This document shows, in pieces, positions 8,589-17,454 of a stretch of DNA of 64,000 nucleotides. The first letter of the stretch is position 1, and each line of letters starts with the position of its first letter. Made by a program: the position numbers and the translations under genes. Origin of the DNA: an uncultured Maribacter sp. (GTDB lineage: Bacteria > Bacteroidota > Bacteroidia > Flavobacteriales > Flavobacteriaceae); assembly GCA_947493885.1 (NCBI GenBank), contig CANLTE010000002.1:124001-188000 (forward strand), written 5' to 3'. The notes under the pieces are model-generated. The model did no database searches and was not told the DNA's origin. It worked only from the letters and a program-made list of their open reading frames with translations.

Positions 8589-9779
8589 ATGATTAAATTT
8601 AAAAATCAGCTTAACTGGGCGCTGTCCTATTTTCTTTTCGCAGCTGTTTTAGGGGTTATACTTAGATTATTTCAGGTTTTAGAAATTCCTTTAAATTATA
8701 AGTACATAATACACACGCATTCGCACATAGCATTACTTGGGTGGGTTTATATTGCATTGACCACTTTACTTTACGTACTGTTTGTTCAGCAAGAGAGTTT
8801 AGCTAAAAAGAATACTATGATTTTTGGTTTTACTCAAGTGACACTACTAGGAATGTTATTTAGTTTCCCCGTTCAAGGATATGCTCTTTTCTCTATAATT
8901 TTTTCAACTTTATTTTTAATTGCTTCTTATTGGTTTGTTGCATTTTTTTTCGGAAATGTTTCTTCAGGTGTTAAGAAAAAAATGTCTTACAGTTGCATTA
9001 AATGGGCGTTGTGGTATATGGTATTGTCCAGTATTGGTCCTTGGTGTTTGGGAATTATTATGAACACTTTAGGAGCGGTTTCAATTTGGTATAAAACGGC
9101 AATTTATTTTTACCTACATTTTCAATATAATGGGTGGATGATTTTTGCTCTTTTAGGGCTGTTTGTTTTTATATTGGAAAAACATGAAATTGAAGTAGAT
9201 AAACGCTTTTTTTGGATGTTTAATTCTGGAATGATATTAAGTTTCTTTTTATCTACTCTTTGGATGAAACCTGCCAATGTATTTTATGTTTTAGGAGGAA
9301 CAGGAGCTTTACTTCAACTTTTAGGTTTTATAATACTTATTAAATCAGTGAGAAAAGCATTTATTAGGGATATCAAGATTTTTTCGGTTAGGCAAAAACT
9401 TGTTTTGAAAGTACTAGTTGTTTTGGTTTTGGTTAAAATGCTATTACAAGTTTTTTCTGCCTTACCGTATTTCGCAAATTTGGCTGTAACGTATTTAGAT
9501 TTTACAATTGGATATTTGCATTGGACCTTTTTGGGTATTATAAGTATTGGGTTATTCTTTTTTCTAGATTTTTTTAAATTAAAGCATTTTTCAATTTTGT
9601 TTTATAGTATTTACTTACTTGGTTTTGTGTTAACGGAAGGATTAATTTTTTATAAGGGAATAATGGGATGGTTAAAAGGTCATATTTTTGAAGGATACAG
9701 CACCAGCTTAGTAATTGTTAGTGTTATAATTCCGTTTGCTTTGTTGTTGGCTTTTTTGAAAGAAAAAAAGTTAGTTTAA
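8589..9779 (+). CDS. Polytopic membrane protein resembling heme-copper oxidase subunit I / NnrS
   Basis: This 396-residue protein has about 12 hydrophobic helices. Conserved-looking histidines sit in helices: HTHSHIALLGW (residues 42-46), YLHFQYNGW (near 176) and YLHWTFLG (near 310). The H-x-H-x-x-x-x-GW and H-x-x-x-x-GW arrangement resembles heme-copper oxidase subunit I and the NnrS family, both of which bind heme. It lacks the full set of oxidase ligands that I could identify, so it is not a functional cbb3 or NO reductase subunit by inspection. Its promoter region holds a Crp/Fnr-type dyad. Its 3' end overlaps the convergent hemoglobin gene by 4 bp. A role in NO tolerance or respiration is inferred from context. 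Confidence 0.8.
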   Translation: MIKFKNQLNWALSYFLFAAVLGVILRLFQVLEIPLNYKYIIHTHSHIALLGWVYIALTTLLYVLFVQQESLAKKNTMIFGFTQVTLLGMLFSFPVQGYALFSIIFSTLFLIASYWFVAFFFGNVSSGVKKKMSYSCIKWALWYMVLSSIGPWCLGIIMNTLGAVSIWYKTAIYFYLHFQYNGWMIFALLGLFVFILEKHEIEVDKRFFWMFNSGMILSFFLSTLWMKPANVFYVLGGTGALLQLLGFIILIKSVRKAFIRDIKIFSVRQKLVLKVLVVLVLVKMLLQVFSALPYFANLAVTYLDFTIGYLHWTFLGIISIGLFFFLDFFKLKHFSILFYSIYLLGFVLTEGLIFYKGIMGWLKGHIFEGYSTSLVIVSVIIPFALLLAFLKEKKLV

Positions 9780-10174
9780 TGTTTGTTTTTTTGTCGATGT
9801 TCATACATATGCATGAATAGCATTGTAGACATCTTTTGAGCACGATTTTTAGCTATCCATGAAACTTCACCACTATATAGTTCGTCAATGGTTTCATACC
9901 AAGTGTTTAACCAGAGGCCAAAATGTTCAGAGGTAATTTTGTGGTCAGTTTTATCATCAACTTCTTGGTGTGCTGTAACTGGGTTTCCCGTATATTTTCG
10001 TTTTAAAAAAAGTTGTGTCTCCCAAAAGTCCGTTAGAAGTTTTAAATGAGCATCCCAATCAGTAATAATATCATTAAAAAAGGGTCCAAGAATTTTATGT
10101 GCTCGTATTTTTGTGTAAAATGTTTCCACGAGCTTTTTAATATCGGCTCTGGTATTAATATCTTGTTTTTCCAT
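9776..10174 (-). CDS. Truncated hemoglobin, group III
   Basis: Group III truncated hemoglobins are small cytoplasmic heme proteins linked to oxygen, NO or peroxide chemistry. The 132-residue sequence shows the group pattern: FYTKIRAHKILGPFF, a W-x-x-HLKLLTDFWETQL segment, a short GNPVTAHQ turn, and HFGLWLNTWYETID near residues 84-97. It is the last gene of a long minus-strand run headed by the cbb3 oxidase genes (15 bp after deoD), which suits a protein needed when oxygen is scarce. Its end overlaps the convergent membrane-protein gene by 4 bp. Confidence 0.9.
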   Translation of the reverse strand: MEKQDINTRADIKKLVETFYTKIRAHKILGPFFNDIITDWDAHLKLLTDFWETQLFLKRKYTGNPVTAHQEVDDKTDHKITSEHFGLWLNTWYETIDELYSGEVSWIAKNRAQKMSTMLFMHMYEHRQKNKH

Positions 10175-10189
10175 TTTTTAATTGTTTAA

Positions 10190-10888
10190 TTAGGCAATGT
10201 TTAGTGCAATACGGCTCATTTCATTAAAAGTAGTTTCGCGTTCTGGTGCAGAAGTATGTTCACCAGTAACTAAAGAGTCAGAAATAGTTAAAATTGCTAA
10301 TGCTTTAACATTGTACTTGGCAGCAATAGTGTATAAACCAGCTGTTTCCATTTCAGCACATAAAATGCCATAGTTCGCCCAATTTTTATATGAGTCTGGG
10401 TTTTCTTCATAAAATTCGTCAGTTGAAAGTACGTTTCCTGCCTTTATATTTATATTATGATTTTTTGCGTATTCTACAGCATTCATAAGAAGTTCAAAGT
10501 TTGCAGTCGGGGCAAAGTGAGCATTAGGAAATCTGTTGTTATTAATGGCAGAGGTTGTAGATGCGGACATTGCTAAAACAATATCCTTTAACCTAACATC
10601 ATTTCTAAAGGAGCCCGAAGATCCTACCCTGATAATATTTTTCACTTCGTATTCGGTAATAAGTTCATTGTAATAAATCATTGCGGAAGGAATTCCCATA
10701 CCACTGCCTTGTACAGAAACTCGTTTATTTTTAAACACACCAGTATAACCCAGCATACCTCTAACATTATTGTAACAAACTGGGTTTTTTAAAAACGTTT
10801 CAGCAATCCATTTAGCCCGTAATGGGTCGCCTGGCATTAGAACTGTCTCGGCAATATCTCCCTTTTTTGCTGAAATATGTGTGCTCAT
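10190..10888 (-). CDS. deoD: Purine-nucleoside phosphorylase, DeoD type
   Basis: DeoD cleaves purine (deoxy)nucleosides with phosphate to the free base and (deoxy)ribose 1-phosphate. The 232-residue protein has the family hallmarks: VLMPGDPLRAKWIAE at the N-terminus (phosphate binding), GSGMGIPSAMIY, RVGSSGSF, and the nucleoside-binding AEMETAGLY followed by TISDSLVTGE, with Asp in the ISDS motif as general acid. The length is usual for the hexameric bacterial type. It lies 5 bp after deoC, forming a deoxynucleoside-catabolism pair. Confidence 0.96.
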   Translation of the reverse strand: MSTHISAKKGDIAETVLMPGDPLRAKWIAETFLKNPVCYNNVRGMLGYTGVFKNKRVSVQGSGMGIPSAMIYYNELITEYEVKNIIRVGSSGSFRNDVRLKDIVLAMSASTTSAINNNRFPNAHFAPTANFELLMNAVEYAKNHNINIKAGNVLSTDEFYEENPDSYKNWANYGILCAEMETAGLYTIAAKYNVKALAILTISDSLVTGEHTSAPERETTFNEMSRIALNIA

Positions 10889-10893
10889 GTTTT

Positions 10894-11538
10894 TTATTTA
10901 GTAGTAACCAATGAAATTCCAGATGATGTACCTATTCTTGAAGCACCTGTTTTAATATATTCAAGTGCATTTTTCGTTGTTTTTATTCCTCCAGATGCTT
11001 TAATAAGTACCTTATCTTTAACAATAGATTTCATCAATTTTACGTCTTCAAGGTTGGCGTTTCCGGTTCCGAAACCTGTAGAAGTTTTTATATAGTCTGC
11101 TTTGGCATCTATTACTAGTTCACAAGCTTTTACTTTTTCATCATTAGTTAAATAGCAGGTTTCAATAATAACCTTTAGGATGTGGCTACCAATAGCTTTT
11201 TTAACTTGAGATATTTCTTCTTTTACAAGAATGTATTTACCAGATTTTAGCCATCCAATATTCATAACCATATCAATTTCATTGGCGCCATTTTTAATAG
11301 CGTCCTTGGCTTCAAAAACTTTAGAAGCAGTGGATTTTGCTCCAAGAGGAAAACCAACTACGGCTGCCAGATTAACTTTAGAACCCTTAAGTTCTTTTTT
11401 CGCTAACGCAATATGACTACTATTTACGCAAACTGCATAAAACTTATATTTTTTGGCTTCATTACATAGTATTTTAATATCTAAGATTGTTGCAGTAGCT
11501 TTTAATAAGGTATGGTCAATATAAGTGTTTAGTTCCAT
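10894..11538 (-). CDS. deoC: Deoxyribose-phosphate aldolase
   Basis: DeoC splits 2-deoxyribose 5-phosphate into glyceraldehyde 3-phosphate and acetaldehyde. The 214-residue protein shows YIDHTLLKA at the N-terminus, KVIIETCYL (proton relay region), YIKTSTGFGTG, and the Schiff-base lysine in VLIKASGGIKT. I chose ATG at 11538 because it gives the normal N-terminus; a longer frame would add 25 residues that overlap the preceding gene. It is 10 bp after the TauE-like gene and 5 bp before deoD, so it appears to belong to the transcript of the cbb3 genes. Confidence 0.95.
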   Translation of the reverse strand: MELNTYIDHTLLKATATILDIKILCNEAKKYKFYAVCVNSSHIALAKKELKGSKVNLAAVVGFPLGAKSTASKVFEAKDAIKNGANEIDMVMNIGWLKSGKYILVKEEISQVKKAIGSHILKVIIETCYLTNDEKVKACELVIDAKADYIKTSTGFGTGNANLEDVKLMKSIVKDKVLIKASGGIKTTKNALEYIKTGASRIGTSSGISLVTTK

Positions 11539-11548
11539 TTTATGGGTT

Positions 11549-12247
11549 TTAATGGCAGTCAATATCAGCGGAAACTTGAGTTGCAGGTTTAGGAGAAACA
11601 TAAGGTATACCAAGACCTAAACCTCTTAGAATAAATAAGACGCCAAAGAAAACAACGAAAATAGGAATCAATTTTTGAATTCGCCTTTTTACTGGATTTT
11701 TTAAAAAGCTGCTAAAGTAAATTACTGTAGTCATTAGAGGTATAGTGCCCAACCCAAACAATAACATATATATAGCTCCTGACAATGGATTTCCGATTGC
11801 TATTGCTGCAAATATTGCGATATACACAAGGCCGCATGGAAGAAAACCGTTTAAAAAACCAATAGTTAAAAAGGTATCAGGCGTTTTCTTTTTTAATTCT
11901 TGGCCAAGTTTGTTTTTGACTTTTGAAATAACTTTATACAATGGTTTTGAAACTCCAAACTTGTTAAAAACCTTTTGAGGAATTAACACTACAACAATCA
12001 TAATTACGCCAATTGCTATTGATAATTTTTGTTGTATTCCAAAAAGATAAAGCCCTTTTCCTAAAAGCCCAAATAATAATCCAATGATGCTATATGCCAT
12101 TAACCTTCCCAAATGATATATAAAAATTTGAGAAAACTTTTTGAGATTACTATTTCTATCCACGGGTAACATAAAGGCTATTGGACCACACATGCCAACG
12201 CAGTGTAGACTTCCGACTAAACCTAATATGAGTGCCGAAAATAGCAT
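11549..12247 (-). CDS. TauE/SafE (UreH-like) membrane protein of the cbb3 cluster
   Basis: This 232-residue protein has six hydrophobic segments and starts with GLVGSLHCVGMCGPIAF, the signature of the UreH/DsbD-like transmembrane family found beside ccoG and fixH in many Bacteroidota. A second GFLNGFLPCGLVY half-repeat occurs near residue 133, giving the paired cysteine arrangement seen in heavy-metal or thiol transporters. It is 1 bp from fixH. A role in copper handling for cbb3 assembly is the usual inference; the family name 'sulfite exporter' should not be taken as function. Confidence 0.85.
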   Translation of the reverse strand: MLFSALILGLVGSLHCVGMCGPIAFMLPVDRNSNLKKFSQIFIYHLGRLMAYSIIGLLFGLLGKGLYLFGIQQKLSIAIGVIMIVVVLIPQKVFNKFGVSKPLYKVISKVKNKLGQELKKKTPDTFLTIGFLNGFLPCGLVYIAIFAAIAIGNPLSGAIYMLLFGLGTIPLMTTVIYFSSFLKNPVKRRIQKLIPIFVVFFGVLFILRGLGLGIPYVSPKPATQVSADIDCH

Positions 12248-12248
12248 G

Positions 12249-12689
12249 TTAATAGGTTATGTTGTGCTTATAAAAATAGTCTTCTCCTAGATAAGTAAAG
12301 TTAATTTTAATATCCCAGCGACCATCTAACAAACGTTTGTCAGGTATGAGCAAATGTGTTTTGGAAAGACTTATTGGAAAGTCAAAATCCAAGTGTTTAT
12401 TAGATGGTCTGTAAAGGGATATTGTTCCTTTTATTTTTTCTTTTTGAATATCTTCTGGAAATTCAACTACAATGCCTTTATTCGTTTTATTAAATTTTAA
12501 CGCTAAGTTTTTTGCATTGTTAGCATCATCTATTTCTTTTTGAAAAGCTAGCTCTTGTTTATAATACTCTTCAGTTACCAAATCATGATTTGCTTTGTTA
12601 TCCGTACTCATTTTAACCACAAAAAATAATATGAAAGCTATAAATGCTACAAACGATAACACAATTGATGTTCCCCAGTTTAATTTCAT
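12249..12689 (-). CDS. fixH: FixH/CcoH family cbb3 assembly protein
   Basis: FixH (CcoH) is a membrane-anchored assembly factor of cbb3 oxidase. The 146-residue protein has one N-terminal transmembrane helix (about residues 7-25), then VTEEYYKQELAFQKEIDDANNA, the conserved FixH stretch, and a periplasmic beta-rich domain. It lies 18 bp after ccoG and 1 bp before the TauE-like gene, the normal flavobacterial order. Confidence 0.93.
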   Translation of the reverse strand: MKLNWGTSIVLSFVAFIAFILFFVVKMSTDNKANHDLVTEEYYKQELAFQKEIDDANNAKNLALKFNKTNKGIVVEFPEDIQKEKIKGTISLYRPSNKHLDFDFPISLSKTHLLIPDKRLLDGRWDIKINFTYLGEDYFYKHNITY

Positions 12690-12707
12690 TTTTTGCTTTT
12701 TTAAATG

Positions 12708-14126
12708 TTACCTAAAACTCACAGGACCTAAAAAGGTTGTAGTTGTGGTTTCAATTAATTTGTTATTACTATACACTCCAATTTTGAGTTTGTCCTTGTC
12801 GCTGTCCAGAGCAGCTTTGTTAATTTCAATAAATAAAGTTCCTTCAGCTAATTTTTGAGCTTCAACTTTAAATTTAAGATGGCTAACCAGTTCTATTTTA
12901 CCATTATGAGACATTAATTTAAAGCTTACGTTTTCAATGTCTTTTGAAGTTTTGTTTACCAGTTTATAGGTGTATACATTGCTAATGATATTGTTTTCTT
13001 TTTGTTGAAATAATTGTCCAGGAAGTCTAAGTATGTTAGCTTCTAAGTCATTTCTTAAAAATAACATACCAATTAATATCCCGGTTAAGATTATAAGGAC
13101 AGCAGTATAACCTTTAAGTCTTGGTGTAAACTTAAATTTGGCCTTTTTTTCAATATTGTCTTCACTCGCATAGCGAATTAATCCTTTTGGAAGACTTACT
13201 TTTTCCATAATAGCATCACACTCGTCAATGCATGCGGTACAATTAACACATTCTAATTGTGTACCATTTCTAATATCAATACCAGTTGGACAAACGTTAA
13301 CACATTGGTGACAGTCAATACAGTCACCATGCCCTAAAGTTTTACGGTCTTCGTTTTTTCTGAACTTTTTTCTTCCATTTTCAGCTTCTCCTCGTTTATG
13401 GTCGTATGCAACGATTACGGATTTGTTATCTAACAATACGCCTTGCATTCTGCCATAAGGACAAGCAATTATACATACTTGTTCTCTAAACCATGCAAAA
13501 ACAAAATAGAATACCGCCGTAAAAATTAATAATGAAACAATAGTGCTTATGTGCGCTACAGGACCATCAATTACATATTGAAATAGCCTGTCACTACCAA
13601 TTAAATAAGCTAAAAATACGTTAGCTATAAGAAAGGATATTATAAAAAAAACAAACCATTTTAAAACTCTTTTTCTAATTTTCTCTGCATTCCAAGGTTG
13701 TTTGTCTAAACGAATTTGAGCTCCACGGTCGCCATCAATCCAATATTCGATACGTCTAAAAACCATTTCCATAAAAATAGTTTGCGGACACATCCAACCA
13801 CAAAAAATACGACCAAAAGCTACTGTAAATAAAGCAATGAATATTACGCCAATAATCATTGAAACTACAAATAGGTGAAAATCTTGAGGCCAAAAAGGAA
13901 ACCCAAATATGTTAAAGCGCCTTTCTAACACATTAAACATTAAGAATTGATTTCCATTTATTTTTATAAAAGGAGATAGTATTAAAAAGGTCAAAAGAAA
14001 ATAACTAACCAGTTTGCGGTATTGATAAAATTTACCGCTAGGTTTTTTTGGATAAACCCATGCGCGTTTACCTTCTTGGTTAATTGTTCCGATGGAGTCT
14101 CTAAAATTTTCTTGACCTTGTTCCAT
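12708..14126 (-). CDS. ccoG: CcoG/FixG cbb3 oxidase accessory ferredoxin
   Basis: CcoG is a membrane iron-sulfur protein implicated in reducing copper for cbb3 assembly. The 472-residue protein has about five hydrophobic helices, a FCGWMCPQTIF motif, CIIACPYGRMQG, and two 4Fe-4S binding runs (CIDCHQCVNVCP and CVNCTACIDEC, about residues 256-293 region), followed by a C-terminal immunoglobulin-like domain. It starts 50 bp after ccoP. All cluster cysteines appear present. Confidence 0.96.
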   Translation of the reverse strand: MEQGQENFRDSIGTINQEGKRAWVYPKKPSGKFYQYRKLVSYFLLTFLILSPFIKINGNQFLMFNVLERRFNIFGFPFWPQDFHLFVVSMIIGVIFIALFTVAFGRIFCGWMCPQTIFMEMVFRRIEYWIDGDRGAQIRLDKQPWNAEKIRKRVLKWFVFFIISFLIANVFLAYLIGSDRLFQYVIDGPVAHISTIVSLLIFTAVFYFVFAWFREQVCIIACPYGRMQGVLLDNKSVIVAYDHKRGEAENGRKKFRKNEDRKTLGHGDCIDCHQCVNVCPTGIDIRNGTQLECVNCTACIDECDAIMEKVSLPKGLIRYASEDNIEKKAKFKFTPRLKGYTAVLIILTGILIGMLFLRNDLEANILRLPGQLFQQKENNIISNVYTYKLVNKTSKDIENVSFKLMSHNGKIELVSHLKFKVEAQKLAEGTLFIEINKAALDSDKDKLKIGVYSNNKLIETTTTTFLGPVSFR

Positions 14127-14176
14127 ACTTAGAATCGTTAACTACTTTTTAAGTAGAAATCTTATTTTGAGTTTCA

Positions 14177-15061
14177 TTATTTAGAATCTTCTTCAGTCCA
14201 AAGGTCTCCTTCTGGGGCTTTAGGGCTTGCTGGAGTAGTACCTTGTAGTGAAAGTATGTAACTTGATACTTGCGCTATTTGAGCTGGTTTTAACGTTTGT
14301 TTCCAAGCAATCATTCCCTTACCATCTCTACCACCATTAGATACCGTGGAGAATACGTTTTTAATGCCACCACCCAAAATCCAATTTTGGTCAGTAAGAT
14401 TTGGACCTATACTACCACCTCCGTCAACTAAATGACATGGGACGCAGTTAGCTTGGTAAATAGCCTTGCCCGCATTTAGGTCTGAAGCATCTGTTAATAA
14501 TTCCACAGTGCTTGCATCTACTAAGTCTTTAGCAGTTTTTTTGTATTCTTCTATTGCAATTTGTGCTGCGGCAACTTCTTGCTCGTATTCTAAAGCTTGG
14601 TCATAATCATTATACATATGAAAGCGCACCAAATAAATTACACCAAACACAATGGTGACATAGAACATATATACCCACCATGGTGGAAGATCGTTGTCTA
14701 ACTCCTTAATGCCATCGTAGTTATGGTCTAAAATAATTTCACCTTCTTCCTCAATGGGTTTATTACCAGAAAGTTTGGCGATGAGGTTTTTTGCCCAAGT
14801 CCATTCATACTGCTTTGATTTAGACACTAGGTATCGCTCTTTTGCTTCTTCAGAAAGCGTTTGAAACATTACATTTTCAATAGCATGTAATACTAGTTCT
14901 ATGGCAATAAGAATTAGCAAAACCATTAGCAAAAAAAACTGTGTAATAGGATATTCAATAATTGCAGGTTTATCGCCAGAGTCTATAAAATATTCCATTA
15001 ATCCGAAGATTAGGAAAAAAAATACGGGGATTCTAATCCACCAAGGAGATATATTTTTCAT
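14177..15061 (-). CDS. ccoP: cbb3 oxidase subunit III, mono-heme CcoP
   Basis: CcoP passes electrons to the CcoO/CcoN core of the high-affinity oxidase. The 294-residue protein has two N-terminal transmembrane segments, a linker, a third segment near residue 150 (PPWWVYMFYVTIVFGVIYLV), and one cytochrome c domain with CVPCH and a distal Met (GKGMIAW). Classical CcoP has two heme c motifs; only one is present here. I chose ATG at 15061 because it leaves a 4-bp gap to ccoQ and gives MKNISPWW; the in-frame ATG at 15094 would overlap ccoQ. Confidence 0.93.
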   Translation of the reverse strand: MKNISPWWIRIPVFFFLIFGLMEYFIDSGDKPAIIEYPITQFFLLMVLLILIAIELVLHAIENVMFQTLSEEAKERYLVSKSKQYEWTWAKNLIAKLSGNKPIEEEGEIILDHNYDGIKELDNDLPPWWVYMFYVTIVFGVIYLVRFHMYNDYDQALEYEQEVAAAQIAIEEYKKTAKDLVDASTVELLTDASDLNAGKAIYQANCVPCHLVDGGGSIGPNLTDQNWILGGGIKNVFSTVSNGGRDGKGMIAWKQTLKPAQIAQVSSYILSLQGTTPASPKAPEGDLWTEEDSK

Positions 15062-15065
15062 GATG

Positions 15066-15251
15066 TTATAGTTTTGATTGGTTATTTTCTTCAAGAGGTA
15101 GTTCGCTTACTTCTTTAATGTATGCTTTACTTGCCGTAAATACCCACCAAAAAAGAAGGGCAAAAAAGACGAAGAAAATTAGTAAAGAAATCATGGGGTA
15201 GGTTGCTACCCCTTCAATACTTTCCATATAACCTTTTACAAATTTTAGCAT
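15066..15251 (-). CDS. ccoQ: CcoQ-like small subunit of cbb3 oxidase
   Basis: This 61-residue protein has a single transmembrane helix (about residues 20-42) followed by a charged tail, the form of CcoQ/FixQ subunit IV proteins that stabilise the cbb3 complex. Sequence conservation in this family is low, so the call relies on size, the FFALLFWWVF helix and its place between ccoNO and ccoP. Confidence 0.85.
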   Translation of the reverse strand: MLKFVKGYMESIEGVATYPMISLLIFFVFFALLFWWVFTASKAYIKEVSELPLEENNQSKL

Positions 15252-15268
15252 GATTTTAAAGATTTATA

Positions 15269-17452
15269 TTAGTCGTTGGTTTCTTTTATTTTAATATCAG
15301 TTCCTAAGCGTTGCAGATAGGCTATCATGGCAACAATTTCTCTATCCTTCATCGGAATAAATTCCTCTCCTAATTCTGCTGCATATTTTTTGTCTTGATT
15401 ATAGCTTCTGACAAATTCGGGGTCGCTATGCAGATTTTTTTCAATTTGAGAAGCTTGAATTTCCATGTTATTATGGGCATCGGCAATTTCTTCTGGAGTA
15501 TATGGTACTCCTAAGCTTACCATAGCTTTCATTTTTGAGGTAATATCGCTTCTATCATGTTTATTTCTGACTAACCAGGAATATGAAGGCATTATAGAGC
15601 CAGGTGATGTTTTTTGAGGGTCGTACATATGATTTAAGTGCCAGTTGTCATTGTATTTTCCACCAACTCGTAATAAATCAGGCCCAGTACGCTTACTTCC
15701 CCATAAGAACGGATGGTCATAAACAAATTCACCAGCTTTCGCATATTCACCATATCGTTCTACTTCACTTCTAAATGGTCTAATCATTTGTGAGTGACAG
15801 CCCACACATCCTTCTCTGATGTATAAATCTCTGCCTTCTAGCTCTAAAGGAGTATATGGTTTTACACTGGTTATAGTTGGGATATTGGATTTTACCAATA
15901 TTGTTGGAACAATTTGCACGATACCTCCAATAAGAATTGCAATAGTAGCCAATATTGTTAGTTGAATTGGTTTGCGCTCTAACCAAGTGTGGAAGGTTTC
16001 ACCAATTGTTCTTTTACTGGAAACTCTAGTTAAAGCAGCAGCTTCAGCAAGTTCATCCTCTACTTTAGTACCAGATTTTACAGTTATAACAATATTGTAT
16101 AGCATAACAATAAAACCAATGATGTATAAACTACCACCTATTGCTCTCATCCAATACATTGGAATAATTTCGGTAATAGTTTCTAAGAAATTACCATATA
16201 CTAGTGTGCCATCTGGGTTGAACTCTTTCCACATTAATGCTTGGGTAAACCCAGCAACATACATTGGAAGGGCGTAAAGAATTATACCTAAAGTTCCAAG
16301 CCAAAAGTGAAGGTTTGCAAGTGGGGTAGAATGTAACCTTGTTTTAAACATTTTTGGGATTAACCAATATACCATTCCAAAAGTCATGAATCCATTCCAA
16401 GCTAAAGCTCCAACATGAACGTGTGCTATAATCCAGTCGCTAAAATGCGCAATAGCATTTACATTTTTTAATGATAACATTGGCCCTTCAAAGGTTGCCA
16501 TACCGTACCCTGTAATTGCAACGACCATGAATTTTAATGTTGGGTCAGTACGTACTTTATCCCAAGCACCACGAAGGGTTAATAACCCATTTATCATACC
16601 TCCCCATGAAGGCGCAATAAGCATTATAGAAAATGCTACACCTAAATTTTGAGCCCAATCAGGTAATGAAGAATATAATAAATGGTGAGGTCCAGCCCAT
16701 ATATAAATAAATATAAGTGACCAAAAGTGTACAATAGATAACCTATACGAATATACGGGTCTGTTAGCCGCTTTAGGAACAAAGTAGTACATGAGTCCTA
16801 AAAACGGTGTTGTTAAGAAAAACGCAACTGCATTATGTCCGTACCACCATTGTACCAAAGCATCTTGAACACCAGCATATACAGAGTAACTTTTTAAGGC
16901 ACTAACAGGTAATTCTAAACTATTGAAAATATGAAGTACCGCTACTGTTACAAACGTGGCTAGATAAAACCAAATGGCGACGTATAAATGCCGCTGCCTT
17001 CTTTTAAACATTGTTCCAATGAGGTTCCATCCGAATGCTACCCAAACAAGCGCAATTGCTAAATCTATAGGCCACTCCAATTCAGCATATTCTTTAGAAG
17101 TTGAATACCCTAGCGGTAATGTAATTGCGGCAGCAACAATAATTGCTTGCCACCCCCAAAAATTGAAGTTGCTTAGCACATCGCTAAACATTCTTGCCTT
17201 TAGTAAACGTTGGGTAGAATAGTAAATTCCTGCGAATATGGCGTTACCTACAAATGCAAAAATAACGGCATTGGTATGTAAAGGTCGCAAACGACCAAAA
17301 CTTAACCATGAAATACCATCGGTTACATTCGGAAACAAAAACATAAAGGCCAGTAACAGCCCTACCAACATTCCAATGATACCCCAAAATAAGGTAGCAT
17401 AGAGAAACTTTTTTACGATTTTATTGTCGTAATAAAACTGTTGTACTTCCAT
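15269..17452 (-). CDS. ccoNO: Fused cbb3 oxidase subunits I and II (CcoN-CcoO)
   Basis: This 727-residue protein combines the catalytic subunit CcoN (about residues 1-480, some 12-14 helices) and the mono-heme cytochrome c subunit CcoO (about 500-727). CcoN histidines for the hemes and CuB are visible in LHTNAVIFAF, WYGHNAVAFFLT, GPHHLLYSSLP and HFSDWIIAHVHVGALAWNG. CcoO has CVGCHSQMIRP near residue 549 and a distal methionine in GSIMPSYSWL. The enzyme reduces O2 at very low concentrations and pumps protons. Fusion of N and O is common in Bacteroidota. It lies 2 bp after ccoS. Confidence 0.97.
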   Translation of the reverse strand: MEVQQFYYDNKIVKKFLYATLFWGIIGMLVGLLLAFMFLFPNVTDGISWLSFGRLRPLHTNAVIFAFVGNAIFAGIYYSTQRLLKARMFSDVLSNFNFWGWQAIIVAAAITLPLGYSTSKEYAELEWPIDLAIALVWVAFGWNLIGTMFKRRQRHLYVAIWFYLATFVTVAVLHIFNSLELPVSALKSYSVYAGVQDALVQWWYGHNAVAFFLTTPFLGLMYYFVPKAANRPVYSYRLSIVHFWSLIFIYIWAGPHHLLYSSLPDWAQNLGVAFSIMLIAPSWGGMINGLLTLRGAWDKVRTDPTLKFMVVAITGYGMATFEGPMLSLKNVNAIAHFSDWIIAHVHVGALAWNGFMTFGMVYWLIPKMFKTRLHSTPLANLHFWLGTLGIILYALPMYVAGFTQALMWKEFNPDGTLVYGNFLETITEIIPMYWMRAIGGSLYIIGFIVMLYNIVITVKSGTKVEDELAEAAALTRVSSKRTIGETFHTWLERKPIQLTILATIAILIGGIVQIVPTILVKSNIPTITSVKPYTPLELEGRDLYIREGCVGCHSQMIRPFRSEVERYGEYAKAGEFVYDHPFLWGSKRTGPDLLRVGGKYNDNWHLNHMYDPQKTSPGSIMPSYSWLVRNKHDRSDITSKMKAMVSLGVPYTPEEIADAHNNMEIQASQIEKNLHSDPEFVRSYNQDKKYAAELGEEFIPMKDREIVAMIAYLQRLGTDIKIKETND

Positions 17453-17454
17453 AA

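Noticed and set aside
12708-14126. Possibility that the ferredoxin-type protein is an anaerobic dehydrogenase or NapH/NosR relative.
   Set aside because: The helix and cysteine arrangement with a C-terminal Ig-like domain and neighbours ccoP and fixH fits CcoG.
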